Shown piece after piece: positions 24,788 through 32,544 of a stretch of DNA of 64,000 nucleotides. A model generated the notes under the pieces. The model was not told the DNA's origin. It did no database searches and worked only from the letters and a program-made list of their open reading frames with translations. The translations under genes and the position numbers were made by a program. Numbering within the stretch: the first letter of the stretch is position 1; each line of letters starts with the position of its first letter. This DNA is from Sphingobacterium psychroaquaticum (lineage in GTDB: Bacteria; Bacteroidota; Bacteroidia; Sphingobacteriales; Sphingobacteriaceae): positions 62,001 through 126,000 of the forward strand of contig NZ_FXAU01000008.1 in the NCBI RefSeq assembly GCF_900177625.1. The letters are read 5' to 3'.

Positions 24788-27235
24788 CTATGCTCCCACA
24801 TTAACCATGTCCGCAAAAACACCGGCTGCCGTAACTTCTGCACCTGCTCCAGGGCCCTTCACGACCAAAGGCCTATCTTTATAGCGCTCTGTTGTAAAAG
24901 AGATGATATTATCGCTTCCCGAGAGGGCATAAAATGGGTGATTATCACCGACCATCTGTAAGGAAATAGAAACCTGACCATCCTCCAATTTACCAATATA
25001 GCGCATCACTTTACCCGCGCTGGCAGCTTCCTCTTTCAGGGCATTGAAATAAGGCTCAGCCTTTAGTAGTTCCGTATAGAAATCATCTACAGATGCCGCC
25101 GCAAGACACGATGGCGGAAGGATAGCTCCTAAGTCCACATCGGTTGGTTCAATGGTATATCCGGCATCACGTGCCAAAATCAACATTTTTCGCATAAAGT
25201 CAATCCCCCCTAAGTCATCACGTGGATCTGGCTCCGTGTAACCCAATTCTTGCGCTTTCTTAACGACCTCATAAAAGGATGCATCTCCTGTAAAATTGTT
25301 AAAGATGTAAGAAATCGTCCCGGAAAGAATAGCCTCAATTTTAATAATCCGGTCTCCACTCATCATCAGGTCTTTTAATACCCGAACGATTGGCAATCCT
25401 GCGCCCACATTGGTTTCATAGAAAAAGTCTACGCCATGCTTACGTGCTGTATCATGCAGTAATTTATACTGCGCATAATCCCCTGAATTTGCAATCTTGT
25501 TACATGTGACAATCGATATATTAGACTTAAAGATATCCTCATAATATGTTGCAGGCAATTTACTGGCCGTATTATCTACGAAAATACAGTTCGGCAGATT
25601 CATTAATTTCATCCGCTCGATAAACCCACTTAAGTCCGCTACCTCGCCTTGGTGTTCCACCTGCTCACTCCACTGTGCTAAGTCAATACCATCCGCATCA
25701 AACAACATCTTACGCGAATTAGACAAGCCGACAACCTTTATTTCAATATCATTATGGTCAAGCAAAAAGTCATGCTGCTCATAGATCTGCTTAAATAAGG
25801 TAGAACCAATATTTCCTGTTCCCACATTGAACACATGCAATGTCTTCTTCAGCTCAGCAAAAAAAGCATCATGCACTGCATTCAACGCCTTAGCTAAGTT
25901 CTCTTTACCGATGATGACCGAGATATTCAATTCGGAAGAGCCTTGTGCAATTGCACGCACATTGATACCATTACGCCCCAAGGCATGGAACAGTTTCCCG
26001 GACATGCCTGGTGTACGCTTCATATTTTCGCCCACTATAGCCAACACGGAAAGATTGTCTTCAATAGTCGGCATCAGCAATTTATTGGCTTCCAACTCCA
26101 ACTCAAATTCAATCTGAATTAAGCGAATCGCTTTATACGCATCGTCTGGATTAACAGCAAAGGTGATGCTATGCTCGGAAGAAGACTGTGTAATTAATAC
26201 CACATTAATTTGCTCACGCGCCAACAACGTGAACAGACGCCCACTAAAGCCGGACTTTCCAATCATTCCACTCCCCGATAGATTGATAACAGAGATATCG
26301 GATATCGAAGAAATTCCCTTTATCGGAAAAGCCGATTTCCCACTATCAAACTGTATAACAGTTCCTTCAAAATCGGGTTGAAATGTATTACGTATTACGA
26401 TTGGAATCTTTTTCATGAAAGCAGGAATCATCGTCGGCGGATAAATCACCTTGGCTCCAAAATATGAAAGCTCCATGGCTTCGGTATAGGAAAGAACCGG
26501 TAACGAGAAGGCTTTCTTGACGATCCGTGGATCTGCCGTAAGCATCCCATTGACATCGGTCCATATTTCGATCGCTGATGCATGTAGCACAGAACCAAAA
26601 ATAGCGGCAGTATAATCTGATCCACCCCGACCTAATGTCGTTATACGACCTTTGTCATTCGAGCCAATAAAACCGGTTACAAACAATAGTTTATCACTAT
26701 GCGTGTGTCCCAGCGCCTGAATAAGTTGGTTAGTAAGCTCCTCATTTACATGAGCATGCCCAAAATTACTATCGGTTTTCACATAGTGCGAAGCATCAAG
26801 AAACTCGGCCTGTGGCACATATTGTTCCATAATCTTGGCTACCATATAGTTCGAAAAACGTTCCCCAAAAGAAACAATTAGGTCTTTACTTTGCGCACTA
26901 AGTTCTTTCAGCGCAAATACCCCTTGCAATATTTCATCAAGCTCATTAATCAAGAGCTTCAGCTTGGTAAGAACCGGATTCTGATACTTAACAGCTATCA
27001 GTTTCTTCACAACGGCAAAATGGCGTTCTTCAAGATTCTTAATATCTTCATCGAAGGAAACACGATCCGCCGCATTCTCGGCCATTTGGGTTAATAGGTT
27101 GGTTACCCCCGACATAGCAGACAAGACAACCAGTGGTTTTTCACCGTCATCGTATGCTTTTTTGACAATATCCAGCACCGCTTTGATGCTTTCGATACTC
27201 CCGACCGAGGTTCCTCCAAACTTAAGTACTTTCAT
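24788..27235 (-). CDS. thrA: Bifunctional aspartate kinase / homoserine dehydrogenase ThrA
   Basis: An 815-residue fusion, nearly the size of E. coli ThrA. The kinase domain (residues 1 to about 290) starts MKVLKFGGTSVGS and has FVTGFIGSNDKGRITTLGRGGSDYTAA; two ACT units (about 310-460; SSEHSITFAV, MKRTPGMSGKLFHALG, INVRAIAQGSSELNIS) bind the allosteric effector; homoserine dehydrogenase (about 465-815) starts FNVGTGNIGSTLFKQI with its NAD(P) loop, then GTISYIFNNF and GYTEPDPRDDLGGIDFMRK. It catalyses the first and third steps from aspartate to threonine. The start is ATG 27235, since the frame upstream passes through the attenuator terminator. Confidence 0.96.
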   Translation of the reverse strand: MKVLKFGGTSVGSIESIKAVLDIVKKAYDDGEKPLVVLSAMSGVTNLLTQMAENAADRVSFDEDIKNLEERHFAVVKKLIAVKYQNPVLTKLKLLINELDEILQGVFALKELSAQSKDLIVSFGERFSNYMVAKIMEQYVPQAEFLDASHYVKTDSNFGHAHVNEELTNQLIQALGHTHSDKLLFVTGFIGSNDKGRITTLGRGGSDYTAAIFGSVLHASAIEIWTDVNGMLTADPRIVKKAFSLPVLSYTEAMELSYFGAKVIYPPTMIPAFMKKIPIVIRNTFQPDFEGTVIQFDSGKSAFPIKGISSISDISVINLSGSGMIGKSGFSGRLFTLLAREQINVVLITQSSSEHSITFAVNPDDAYKAIRLIQIEFELELEANKLLMPTIEDNLSVLAIVGENMKRTPGMSGKLFHALGRNGINVRAIAQGSSELNISVIIGKENLAKALNAVHDAFFAELKKTLHVFNVGTGNIGSTLFKQIYEQHDFLLDHNDIEIKVVGLSNSRKMLFDADGIDLAQWSEQVEHQGEVADLSGFIERMKLMNLPNCIFVDNTASKLPATYYEDIFKSNISIVTCNKIANSGDYAQYKLLHDTARKHGVDFFYETNVGAGLPIVRVLKDLMMSGDRIIKIEAILSGTISYIFNNFTGDASFYEVVKKAQELGYTEPDPRDDLGGIDFMRKMLILARDAGYTIEPTDVDLGAILPPSCLAAASVDDFYTELLKAEPYFNALKEEAASAGKVMRYIGKLEDGQVSISLQMVGDNHPFYALSGSDNIISFTTERYKDRPLVVKGPGAGAEVTAAGVFADMVNVGA

Positions 27236-27282
27236 TTTTCTGTATTTAGTCGTTTTAAAATAGATGGTTCTGTTTATGGCAC

Positions 27283-27357
27283 AAAAAAAGCCTTCCATTT
27301 TGAGGAAGGCTCTATATCTTATGTACACTTTTTATTAGACAATAGAATTACTTCCTC
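27283..27357 (-). promoter_or_regulatory. Thr/Ile transcription attenuator (antiterminator and terminator)
   Basis: On the minus strand an 8-bp perfect stem AGCCTTCC/GGAAGGCT (27304-27311 with 27289-27296) and a 7-base loop are followed by a run of T, a textbook intrinsic terminator 47 bases before thrA. Its 5' arm CTTCCTC (27308-27302) is exactly complementary over 7 bp to GAGGAAG (27357-27351), which forms the last codons of the leader ORF. A ribosome at the leader stop would cover GAGGAAG; one stalled at the Thr/Ile codons would leave it free. No minus-strand gene lies upstream. Confidence 0.88.
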
Positions 27358-27413
27358 CGCTGTTTATGCCCGGTGGTAATAATAATCGTTGAAATAATAG
27401 TGTGCTGTATCAT
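27348..27413 (-). CDS. thrL: Thr/Ile-rich leader peptide of the thr operon attenuator
   Basis: A 21-codon ORF with ATG at 27413 and TAA at 27348-27350. Residues 5-14 read TIISTIIITT, giving four Thr and, with residue 2, six Ile codons, followed by the basic end GHKQRRK. This is the same logic as ThrL of enteric bacteria: low charged tRNA-Thr or tRNA-Ile stalls the ribosome and lets transcription enter thrA. The position between a Bacteroidota promoter and a terminator in front of thrA supports it. The symbol is by functional analogy only. Confidence 0.88.
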   Translation of the reverse strand: MIQHTIISTIIITTGHKQRRK

Positions 27414-27430
27414 TTTTTCTTAAATCGGTC

Positions 27431-27463
27431 TAAAGATAAAACTAAATAATTGATAAATTCAAA
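27431..27463 (-). promoter_or_regulatory. Promoter of the thr leader and operon
   Basis: On the minus strand TTTG (27463-27460), a 21-base spacer and TATCTTTA (27438-27431) agree with the Bacteroidota consensus except for the last base. The start of transcription would be about 11 bases before the leader ATG. Confidence 0.6.
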
Positions 27464-27609
27464 CTATTTTACATTTTTTATTAAAAAAATATTAAAAACA
27501 GCCTTGAAACAGTATTAAATAGACAATACTACATCGTCCTAGATTTACCGTTAGCCAAAAAATCATATGTTAAAAATCGTTAAAACTTTGTTAAATAAAT
27601 GTCAGTTTA

Positions 27610-27641
27610 CTTGGATTCCCAATACATAAGTGTTAATTTTG
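27610..27641 (+). promoter_or_regulatory. Promoter of the NlpC/P60 gene
   Basis: TAATTTTG at 27634-27641 matches the -7 consensus perfectly; CTTG at 27610-27613, 20 bases upstream, is one base off the -33 TTTG. It lies about 60 bases before the gene. The rest of 27464-27609 is AT-rich and I see no other feature in it. Confidence 0.55.
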
Positions 27642-27701
27642 CTTTTGTCCTTGTTTATAAAACACCTGGATGATTAAAAAAGTTGTAATTAAAGCGAACA
27701 A

Positions 27702-28277
27702 ATGAAAACAAAGAAATTAGTAGCAGGAATGCTATTCATAGGCTTATGTCTAGTGTCGCAGGCACAAACCAAAAAAACAACTTCCTCGGATCCCGATAAC
27801 CTAGCCAAAGATTACTTTTCTCAAATAATGGGTGTTGCGAACAACGCAATGACTAACACGAAGCTGTACCAATTTGTTTACGAATGGTTGGGTACACCTT
27901 ATCGGTTGGGTGGAGATTCTAAGCGTGGAATCGATTGTTCGAAGTTTTCTTTAGCGGTGTATGAAAATGTTTTCAACACCACAATTGGCTACAACAGCAG
28001 AAATCAATATGCAAATGTTAAGCCAATCGGAAAAAGTGATCTTCAACCTGGAGATCTTGTATTTTTCAAAATCCGCAGTAAACAAATTACCCATGTAGGT
28101 GTGTATTTAGGAGACGATAAATTTGCACATGCAGCTTCGAGTCGTGGTGTGATGATTAGCAACCTGAACGAAGCATACTGGAAGAGATATTATTATAATG
28201 GTGGACGTCCAATTGATGATGCTAAAACAATGACGGCGAACGCGGGATCGAATGACGACAATAAGAATTTGAATTAA
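27702..28277 (+). CDS. Secreted NlpC/P60 (C40) cell-wall hydrolase
   Basis: A 191-residue protein with a signal peptide (ending SQAQ) and an NlpC/P60 domain at about residues 50-165. GTPYRLGGDSKRGIDCSKFS gives the catalytic Cys near residue 84, and QITHVGVYLGDDKFAHAAS gives the catalytic His near 130 with the third polar residue following. Such enzymes cut gamma-D-Glu-meso-Dap bonds in peptidoglycan stem peptides. The Asn-rich tail after the domain has no known role. Single-gene unit with its own promoter and terminator. Confidence 0.92.
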   Translation: MKTKKLVAGMLFIGLCLVSQAQTKKTTSSDPDNLAKDYFSQIMGVANNAMTNTKLYQFVYEWLGTPYRLGGDSKRGIDCSKFSLAVYENVFNTTIGYNSRNQYANVKPIGKSDLQPGDLVFFKIRSKQITHVGVYLGDDKFAHAASSRGVMISNLNEAYWKRYYYNGGRPIDDAKTMTANAGSNDDNKNLN

Positions 28278-28296
28278 GTCACCCTAAACAATATAC

Positions 28297-28330
28297 AAAA
28301 AAGCCCTTCTCTATAGAGAAGGGCTTTTTT
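28297..28330. terminator. Bidirectional terminator between NlpC/P60 and SRPBCC-like genes
   Basis: A 16-bp perfect stem (28297-28312 with 28315-28330; core AGCCCTTCTCT) with a two-base loop, A-run before and T-run after. It serves the convergent genes on both sides. Confidence 0.9.
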
Positions 28331-28352
28331 GTATACTCAACGATCGGCCTTT

Positions 28353-28901
28353 CTATTGCATGCGCATTGCAGGAATAGATTTGCTTGGTACCATCTTTTG
28401 TATGCCCAACTCATATTGTTTGAGCTCTGTTAAGATCTTTGCTTTAGCCTTCTCTTTCGCCTCTTTATCACCTTTGATCAGAATCCGCCACGTGAGCTCC
28501 GTAACCGTATCCGCATCATTCGCTTGATTGAAAATGGCAATCTCTAAATCATCGATACCTGGATCTAAAGACTCTTTAGCAACATGAATAACCATCAATT
28601 TATGTTGATCTTCCATTTGTGTTACCCTTTCCCCTCTTTTAGTTCCATCAGCGAAATACACAGTACGATCAATTGGCATGGTCGCATCATCAATAGTAAT
28701 AGATTTCACAAAACCATTTGATGCTTTAGTCGATAGTTTATCATCCTTAATAATATTCCAAACATAACCAGATGTCGCATTTAAAGAGACTTTATGTTCG
28801 ACATCCCAATTTACTTTCTTGGCTGCAGCCATTTGCGCATAAGACTCTTGCTGCGAAAGCAGCAAGAGCATTATACCTATTATAAAAGAAATCCTTTTCA
28901 T
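28353..28901 (-). CDS. Secreted SRPBCC-like protein
   Basis: A 182-residue protein with a signal peptide (ending ESYAQ). The rest resembles a START/SRPBCC (polyketide cyclase-like) fold: VEHKVSLNATSGYVWNIIKDD, then a beta-rich middle and a long C-terminal helix (GDKEAKEKAKAKILTELKQYELGIQKM). The family binds hydrophobic ligands. It is the last gene of the SusCD-linked minus-strand locus, 13 bases after the TlpA-like gene. The fold call is based on pattern only. Confidence 0.6.
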   Translation of the reverse strand: MKRISFIIGIMLLLLSQQESYAQMAAAKKVNWDVEHKVSLNATSGYVWNIIKDDKLSTKASNGFVKSITIDDATMPIDRTVYFADGTKRGERVTQMEDQHKLMVIHVAKESLDPGIDDLEIAIFNQANDADTVTELTWRILIKGDKEAKEKAKAKILTELKQYELGIQKMVPSKSIPAMRMQ

Positions 28902-28914
28902 AGGTGTATGATAA

Positions 28915-30078
28915 TTAGTTTAATAATTTCGCTACTTCCTTCTCCAAGTCCGCACCACGTAAGTTCTTCGCAATAATATTTCCATCTTGATCTAACAGGA
29001 AGTTAGAAGGGATACTACCGATATTATAATATTGTGCTGCTTCATTCTTCCAACCTTTAAGATCCGAGACTTGGATCCACGGCAATTTATCATCTTTGAT
29101 TGCTTTTAACCAGTTGTCTTTCTTATCATCCAAAGAAATCGCAAACACATCAAACCCTTTAGCTTTATACTTATCATATACGGCAAGTACATGTGGATTC
29201 TCTGCGCGACACGGTCCGCACCATGATGCCCAAAAATCAACTAGAACATATTTTTTGCCCTTCATATAATCATACAGTTTCACCTCTTTACCATTTTGAT
29301 CGGCTTGCGTAATATTCAAGAACTTTACCCCCATCTCTGTCTTTTTAGCAGCAGCAAGAGCCTTATCGATATTATCCTTTGCTTCTTGCGCTTCGGTCAA
29401 CCAAGGATATTTTTTCAATAAAGGATCAACCGTACCGATAATCAAGTCTTGATCGCGCTTTGGACTTAAGTAACCTAAAGCATATACAACCTGTGGATCG
29501 TTTTTAAAAGCACGTACATACCATTTAGCTCTCGTATTTAGGTTATCATACTGCTCCATCATCATATCCGTCAAAGACTTGTGCATCTCTGTATCTTTCT
29601 TCTGCGAAGCCATGTATTGACGCTTCCCGATCGCTATTGTATTTTGGTAGTTCTGATAAACTTCCCAGTTTAACATATTAATCAGCTGATTGTCTTTTCC
29701 TTCCGATTCGATAAATACGTAAGGCGGGTTTTTAATTTTCATCTTTGCCGTATCTTCTCCACGGAAATTGATTTTCAAATCGTCATTTCCGGCCCAAAAT
29801 GTAATACGGTCCCATCCATACACATCGAGTGAATACAAACGAGGAGTTTTACTAGGCACCTTAATCGTATACGTACTATCTGCGTTTAATTGGATTGTTT
29901 GAAAAACTTTTGCATCCTTCATTGGCTTATCTTTCAATGTAAATGGATACTTCTCTTGGTGCTCTTTACTTGGCGGAAAATTAACTTTCCCCGTAACAGT
30001 AATAAACTCCTTTTGCTGCGCATTCGCGCTCAGACTAACTAATATGGCCGCAGCCATTCCCATTATCGACTTCTTCAT
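28915..30078 (-). CDS. TlpA-family thiol-disulfide oxidoreductase (first of two)
   Basis: A 387-residue periplasmic protein with a signal peptide (ending SANAQ), an N-terminal DUF4369-like beta domain and a helical linker to about residue 245, and a C-terminal thioredoxin domain (about 250-387). VLVDFWASWCGPCRAENPHV carries the CxxC redox pair; SIPSNFLLDQDGNIIAKNL contains the cis-Pro loop. It probably reduces disulfides in exported proteins. It is the partner of the very similar upstream gene, 24 bases away, within the SusCD locus. Confidence 0.9.
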   Translation of the reverse strand: MKKSIMGMAAAILVSLSANAQQKEFITVTGKVNFPPSKEHQEKYPFTLKDKPMKDAKVFQTIQLNADSTYTIKVPSKTPRLYSLDVYGWDRITFWAGNDDLKINFRGEDTAKMKIKNPPYVFIESEGKDNQLINMLNWEVYQNYQNTIAIGKRQYMASQKKDTEMHKSLTDMMMEQYDNLNTRAKWYVRAFKNDPQVVYALGYLSPKRDQDLIIGTVDPLLKKYPWLTEAQEAKDNIDKALAAAKKTEMGVKFLNITQADQNGKEVKLYDYMKGKKYVLVDFWASWCGPCRAENPHVLAVYDKYKAKGFDVFAISLDDKKDNWLKAIKDDKLPWIQVSDLKGWKNEAAQYYNIGSIPSNFLLDQDGNIIAKNLRGADLEKEVAKLLN

Positions 30079-30102
30079 CTCGTTTTGTAATATGTTGTTA
30101 AA

Positions 30103-31224
30103 TTAAAATTTAGTTTTGAATATCTCTTCCAGTTTAAGTTCCATTGCCCCACCACCTTTTGGGTCGAAACCAATCTCTTTCATGATTATTTTTCCAGATG
30201 GATCGATAAGATATGACGTAGGAACGGCACTAACATTAAACCGAGCATAAGCCATCTTACTATCATCATATAGCTGTGGCCACGGATTATTTTCTTCTCC
30301 TACGGCCTTTAACCACGCTTCTTTATTCTTATCGATAGAAACATTTATAACAATAAAATTCTGACCTTTCAGTTTGTCATACACTTCCCGGATACGCGGA
30401 AAGGAAGCCCGACATGGACTACACCAGGAAGCCCAAAAATCAAGCAGTATATACTTACCTTTAAACTCTTCAAAAGAGCGTTGCTTTCCGTTCTCATCGG
30501 GTAAACTGAAATTTGTGACCGTTGCCCCTACATAAGCATTCTTCAAGCCTTGAATCTTCGCGTTCAGCGTCTGGCCCTCCTCACTTTCTTTCACCGCTTT
30601 AGACAGACGGCTGTAGTAGTTTTCCAATCTATCCGTAGGGAGATTAGAAATATGACTAAGAATTAAAACCGGTGCTAACATACTTTTACCATCCACAAAC
30701 GTATTTAATAACGAGTCATACTTTTGAGCCGAAAGCTTTTCCATATAAGCCATCGCCTCTTTGTTCGCATCAGCTCCTTGTTTGAGGGCATCAGCTCCGT
30801 ACTTTGCTTGCACTTGGGCTCGGATCTCCATAAAAGCTTTACTACGCGCTGCACTGTGATTGGCAAAAGTCACGGCAGATGGCATACCGCTTAATGTCGT
30901 AGAAGATAACCCTTTCTGGATGTCGAAACGCACCTCAATTGTTCCCGATTGATCCCAGAATAAAACAACCGGGGAATACATACGATGTTTCTTTTGATCA
31001 TATTCAATCGCTATGGCACGTGAGCCAGCGGTTGGTTCCACCATATTAAATTCAAAATAACCGTCTTTAATAACAGCGGTGTCCTTTTTTATTTGATTAT
31101 ATAGATAAACATTATTATGACCTTCCGTCTGTCCAGTTACATAGCCTTTTACCTTAATCTTATACTGTGCTGTTACGCTGCTCACAAGAATTACACTGAG
31201 CAGCAGCATTACTAGTTTTTTCAT
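30103..31224 (-). CDS. TlpA-family thiol-disulfide oxidoreductase (second of two)
   Basis: A 373-residue paralogue of the next gene with the same plan: signal peptide (ending SVTAQ), a DUF4369-like beta domain with a helical linker, and a C-terminal thioredoxin domain. The redox site is DFWASWCSPCRASFPR, CSPC rather than CGPC, and AVPTSYLIDPSGKIIMKEIG holds the cis-Pro loop. The paralogues have drifted apart enough to suggest different partners. It lies 26 bases after the metalloprotease-like lipoprotein gene. Confidence 0.9.
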   Translation of the reverse strand: MKKLVMLLLSVILVSSVTAQYKIKVKGYVTGQTEGHNNVYLYNQIKKDTAVIKDGYFEFNMVEPTAGSRAIAIEYDQKKHRMYSPVVLFWDQSGTIEVRFDIQKGLSSTTLSGMPSAVTFANHSAARSKAFMEIRAQVQAKYGADALKQGADANKEAMAYMEKLSAQKYDSLLNTFVDGKSMLAPVLILSHISNLPTDRLENYYSRLSKAVKESEEGQTLNAKIQGLKNAYVGATVTNFSLPDENGKQRSFEEFKGKYILLDFWASWCSPCRASFPRIREVYDKLKGQNFIVINVSIDKNKEAWLKAVGEENNPWPQLYDDSKMAYARFNVSAVPTSYLIDPSGKIIMKEIGFDPKGGGAMELKLEEIFKTKF

Positions 31225-31250
31225 TTATCTTTTTGTTTATAGTTTAAGAT

Positions 31251-32525
31251 CTATTTTAATGTCCATGCCTTACGTACCGGGGAGCGTTCCATCACCAGAC
31301 GGATGCGATCGATTTGCTGCTGTGTAAAACAATTTCGTAGCGAGGCATACCGTACGTCATCCATCGGATTATTGGCTAAAAATTTCTCACCATCGACACC
31401 AATCTTCAGCAAGCCGCTCGTTACATTGGCACTTCCGGTTCCTATTTGATACTTCTTCGTATCAGAGACGTGGTCAATGATGGGCAGCACACTATTATGC
31501 GTCGGGTAGAGTCCGTAGTAAACACCTAAGTATTGTGCAATTTCTATCCGTCTATCCATTCCGGGAAAGAAAACTGTGCGGTGAATTCCCAATCCATAGG
31601 TTGTGAAAAATTTCTTAGCCGGAATCTGGGATTCCGAAGTGATCGTGTTTGTAATACCAGGAATCGCTGTCTGACCTGCTGGAACAATCTGATAGGCCGC
31701 TCTATTATCTCCCAAACTATTATTCGCGGCTATTGGGTAGATATAAATATTCAAGAACTTCGTTTTGTCCCATTGATAAGCTACGGTAGAATCGATTTTC
31801 GACGTAAAATTAACAGCAGAAAATTGTGCCGTCGGCGATGTTTTCCAAGAAGCGTCATACAAGATCTTATTGTATCCCGGTTGTGCTAAAGTAGCGCCAG
31901 TAGCGTTATTTTTTGCTAAGCGAAATTCCAAATTAGCGCTTCCACCATTTGGATCTTTACCGTAAACATTATTAAAAACATCATTGGCATATGTGACCGC
32001 TTGCGCTAATTGAGCTGGAGTAATTTCTTGATTCGTCAGGGGGTCAAACGCTGGATCTGTAGGATTTAGCTCCAACACATGAAATATGATATCGACATAT
32101 CGCTTCTCACCCATCACCTTGGGTTGCTTCACTTGAACTTGCTTAATCGAAGATTTTGCATTTCCTACCTGTGCATAAAATTGTAAGCTCGATTTGGTCG
32201 TTTCTTTCGTACGGTACTCCATGGCTGAGAGCAACTGCCCATCCGCATACACCTTAACGTCGCCTGTTGGTAATGTACGGTAATCCACAAACATCATGGT
32301 ATCCTTTGTTTTTCCTTGGGAACTTTCAATCTGTACCTTACGGTACGTCTCCAGTACAAACTGCAGTGTAGCTTTACCGTCAGCAATGAGCGTAGTGCTC
32401 CCCGTAGAGAAATAGACAGAGTCAATATCTGTCGCATCAGCTTGATAGGTAGCGTAGTTGAACGCCTCTTTCTTACACCCTTGTAGCGCCAAGAGCATCG
32501 CCAATATATATATAGTCTTTTTCAT
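31251..32525 (-). CDS. M43-like (BF0631-type) lipoprotein with a lost zinc site
   Basis: A 424-residue lipoprotein (lipobox LQGC, Cys17). The C-terminal half resembles the zinc metalloproteinase lipoproteins of Bacteroidota (pappalysin-like M43): RYVDIIFHVLE near 142, LNIYIYPI near 258, and NPMDDVRYASLRNCFTQQQIDRI near 385 matching the Met-turn and final helix. Where active members have HExxHxxGxxH, this protein has QYLGVYYGLYP (331-341), so all three His ligands and the catalytic Glu are gone while GLY-T is kept. It is best read as a non-catalytic surface binding protein that works with the SusC/SusD pair upstream. Confidence 0.68.
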   Translation of the reverse strand: MKKTIYILAMLLALQGCKKEAFNYATYQADATDIDSVYFSTGSTTLIADGKATLQFVLETYRKVQIESSQGKTKDTMMFVDYRTLPTGDVKVYADGQLLSAMEYRTKETTKSSLQFYAQVGNAKSSIKQVQVKQPKVMGEKRYVDIIFHVLELNPTDPAFDPLTNQEITPAQLAQAVTYANDVFNNVYGKDPNGGSANLEFRLAKNNATGATLAQPGYNKILYDASWKTSPTAQFSAVNFTSKIDSTVAYQWDKTKFLNIYIYPIAANNSLGDNRAAYQIVPAGQTAIPGITNTITSESQIPAKKFFTTYGLGIHRTVFFPGMDRRIEIAQYLGVYYGLYPTHNSVLPIIDHVSDTKKYQIGTGSANVTSGLLKIGVDGEKFLANNPMDDVRYASLRNCFTQQQIDRIRLVMERSPVRKAWTLK

Positions 32526-32544
32526 TTTGATTCCAACTTAAAAA

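Noticed and set aside
27236..27328. Upstream in-frame extension of thrA by 31 residues
   Set aside because: It would be translated through the terminator hairpin, and aspartate kinases start at MKVLKFGG; the ATG at 27235 is right.
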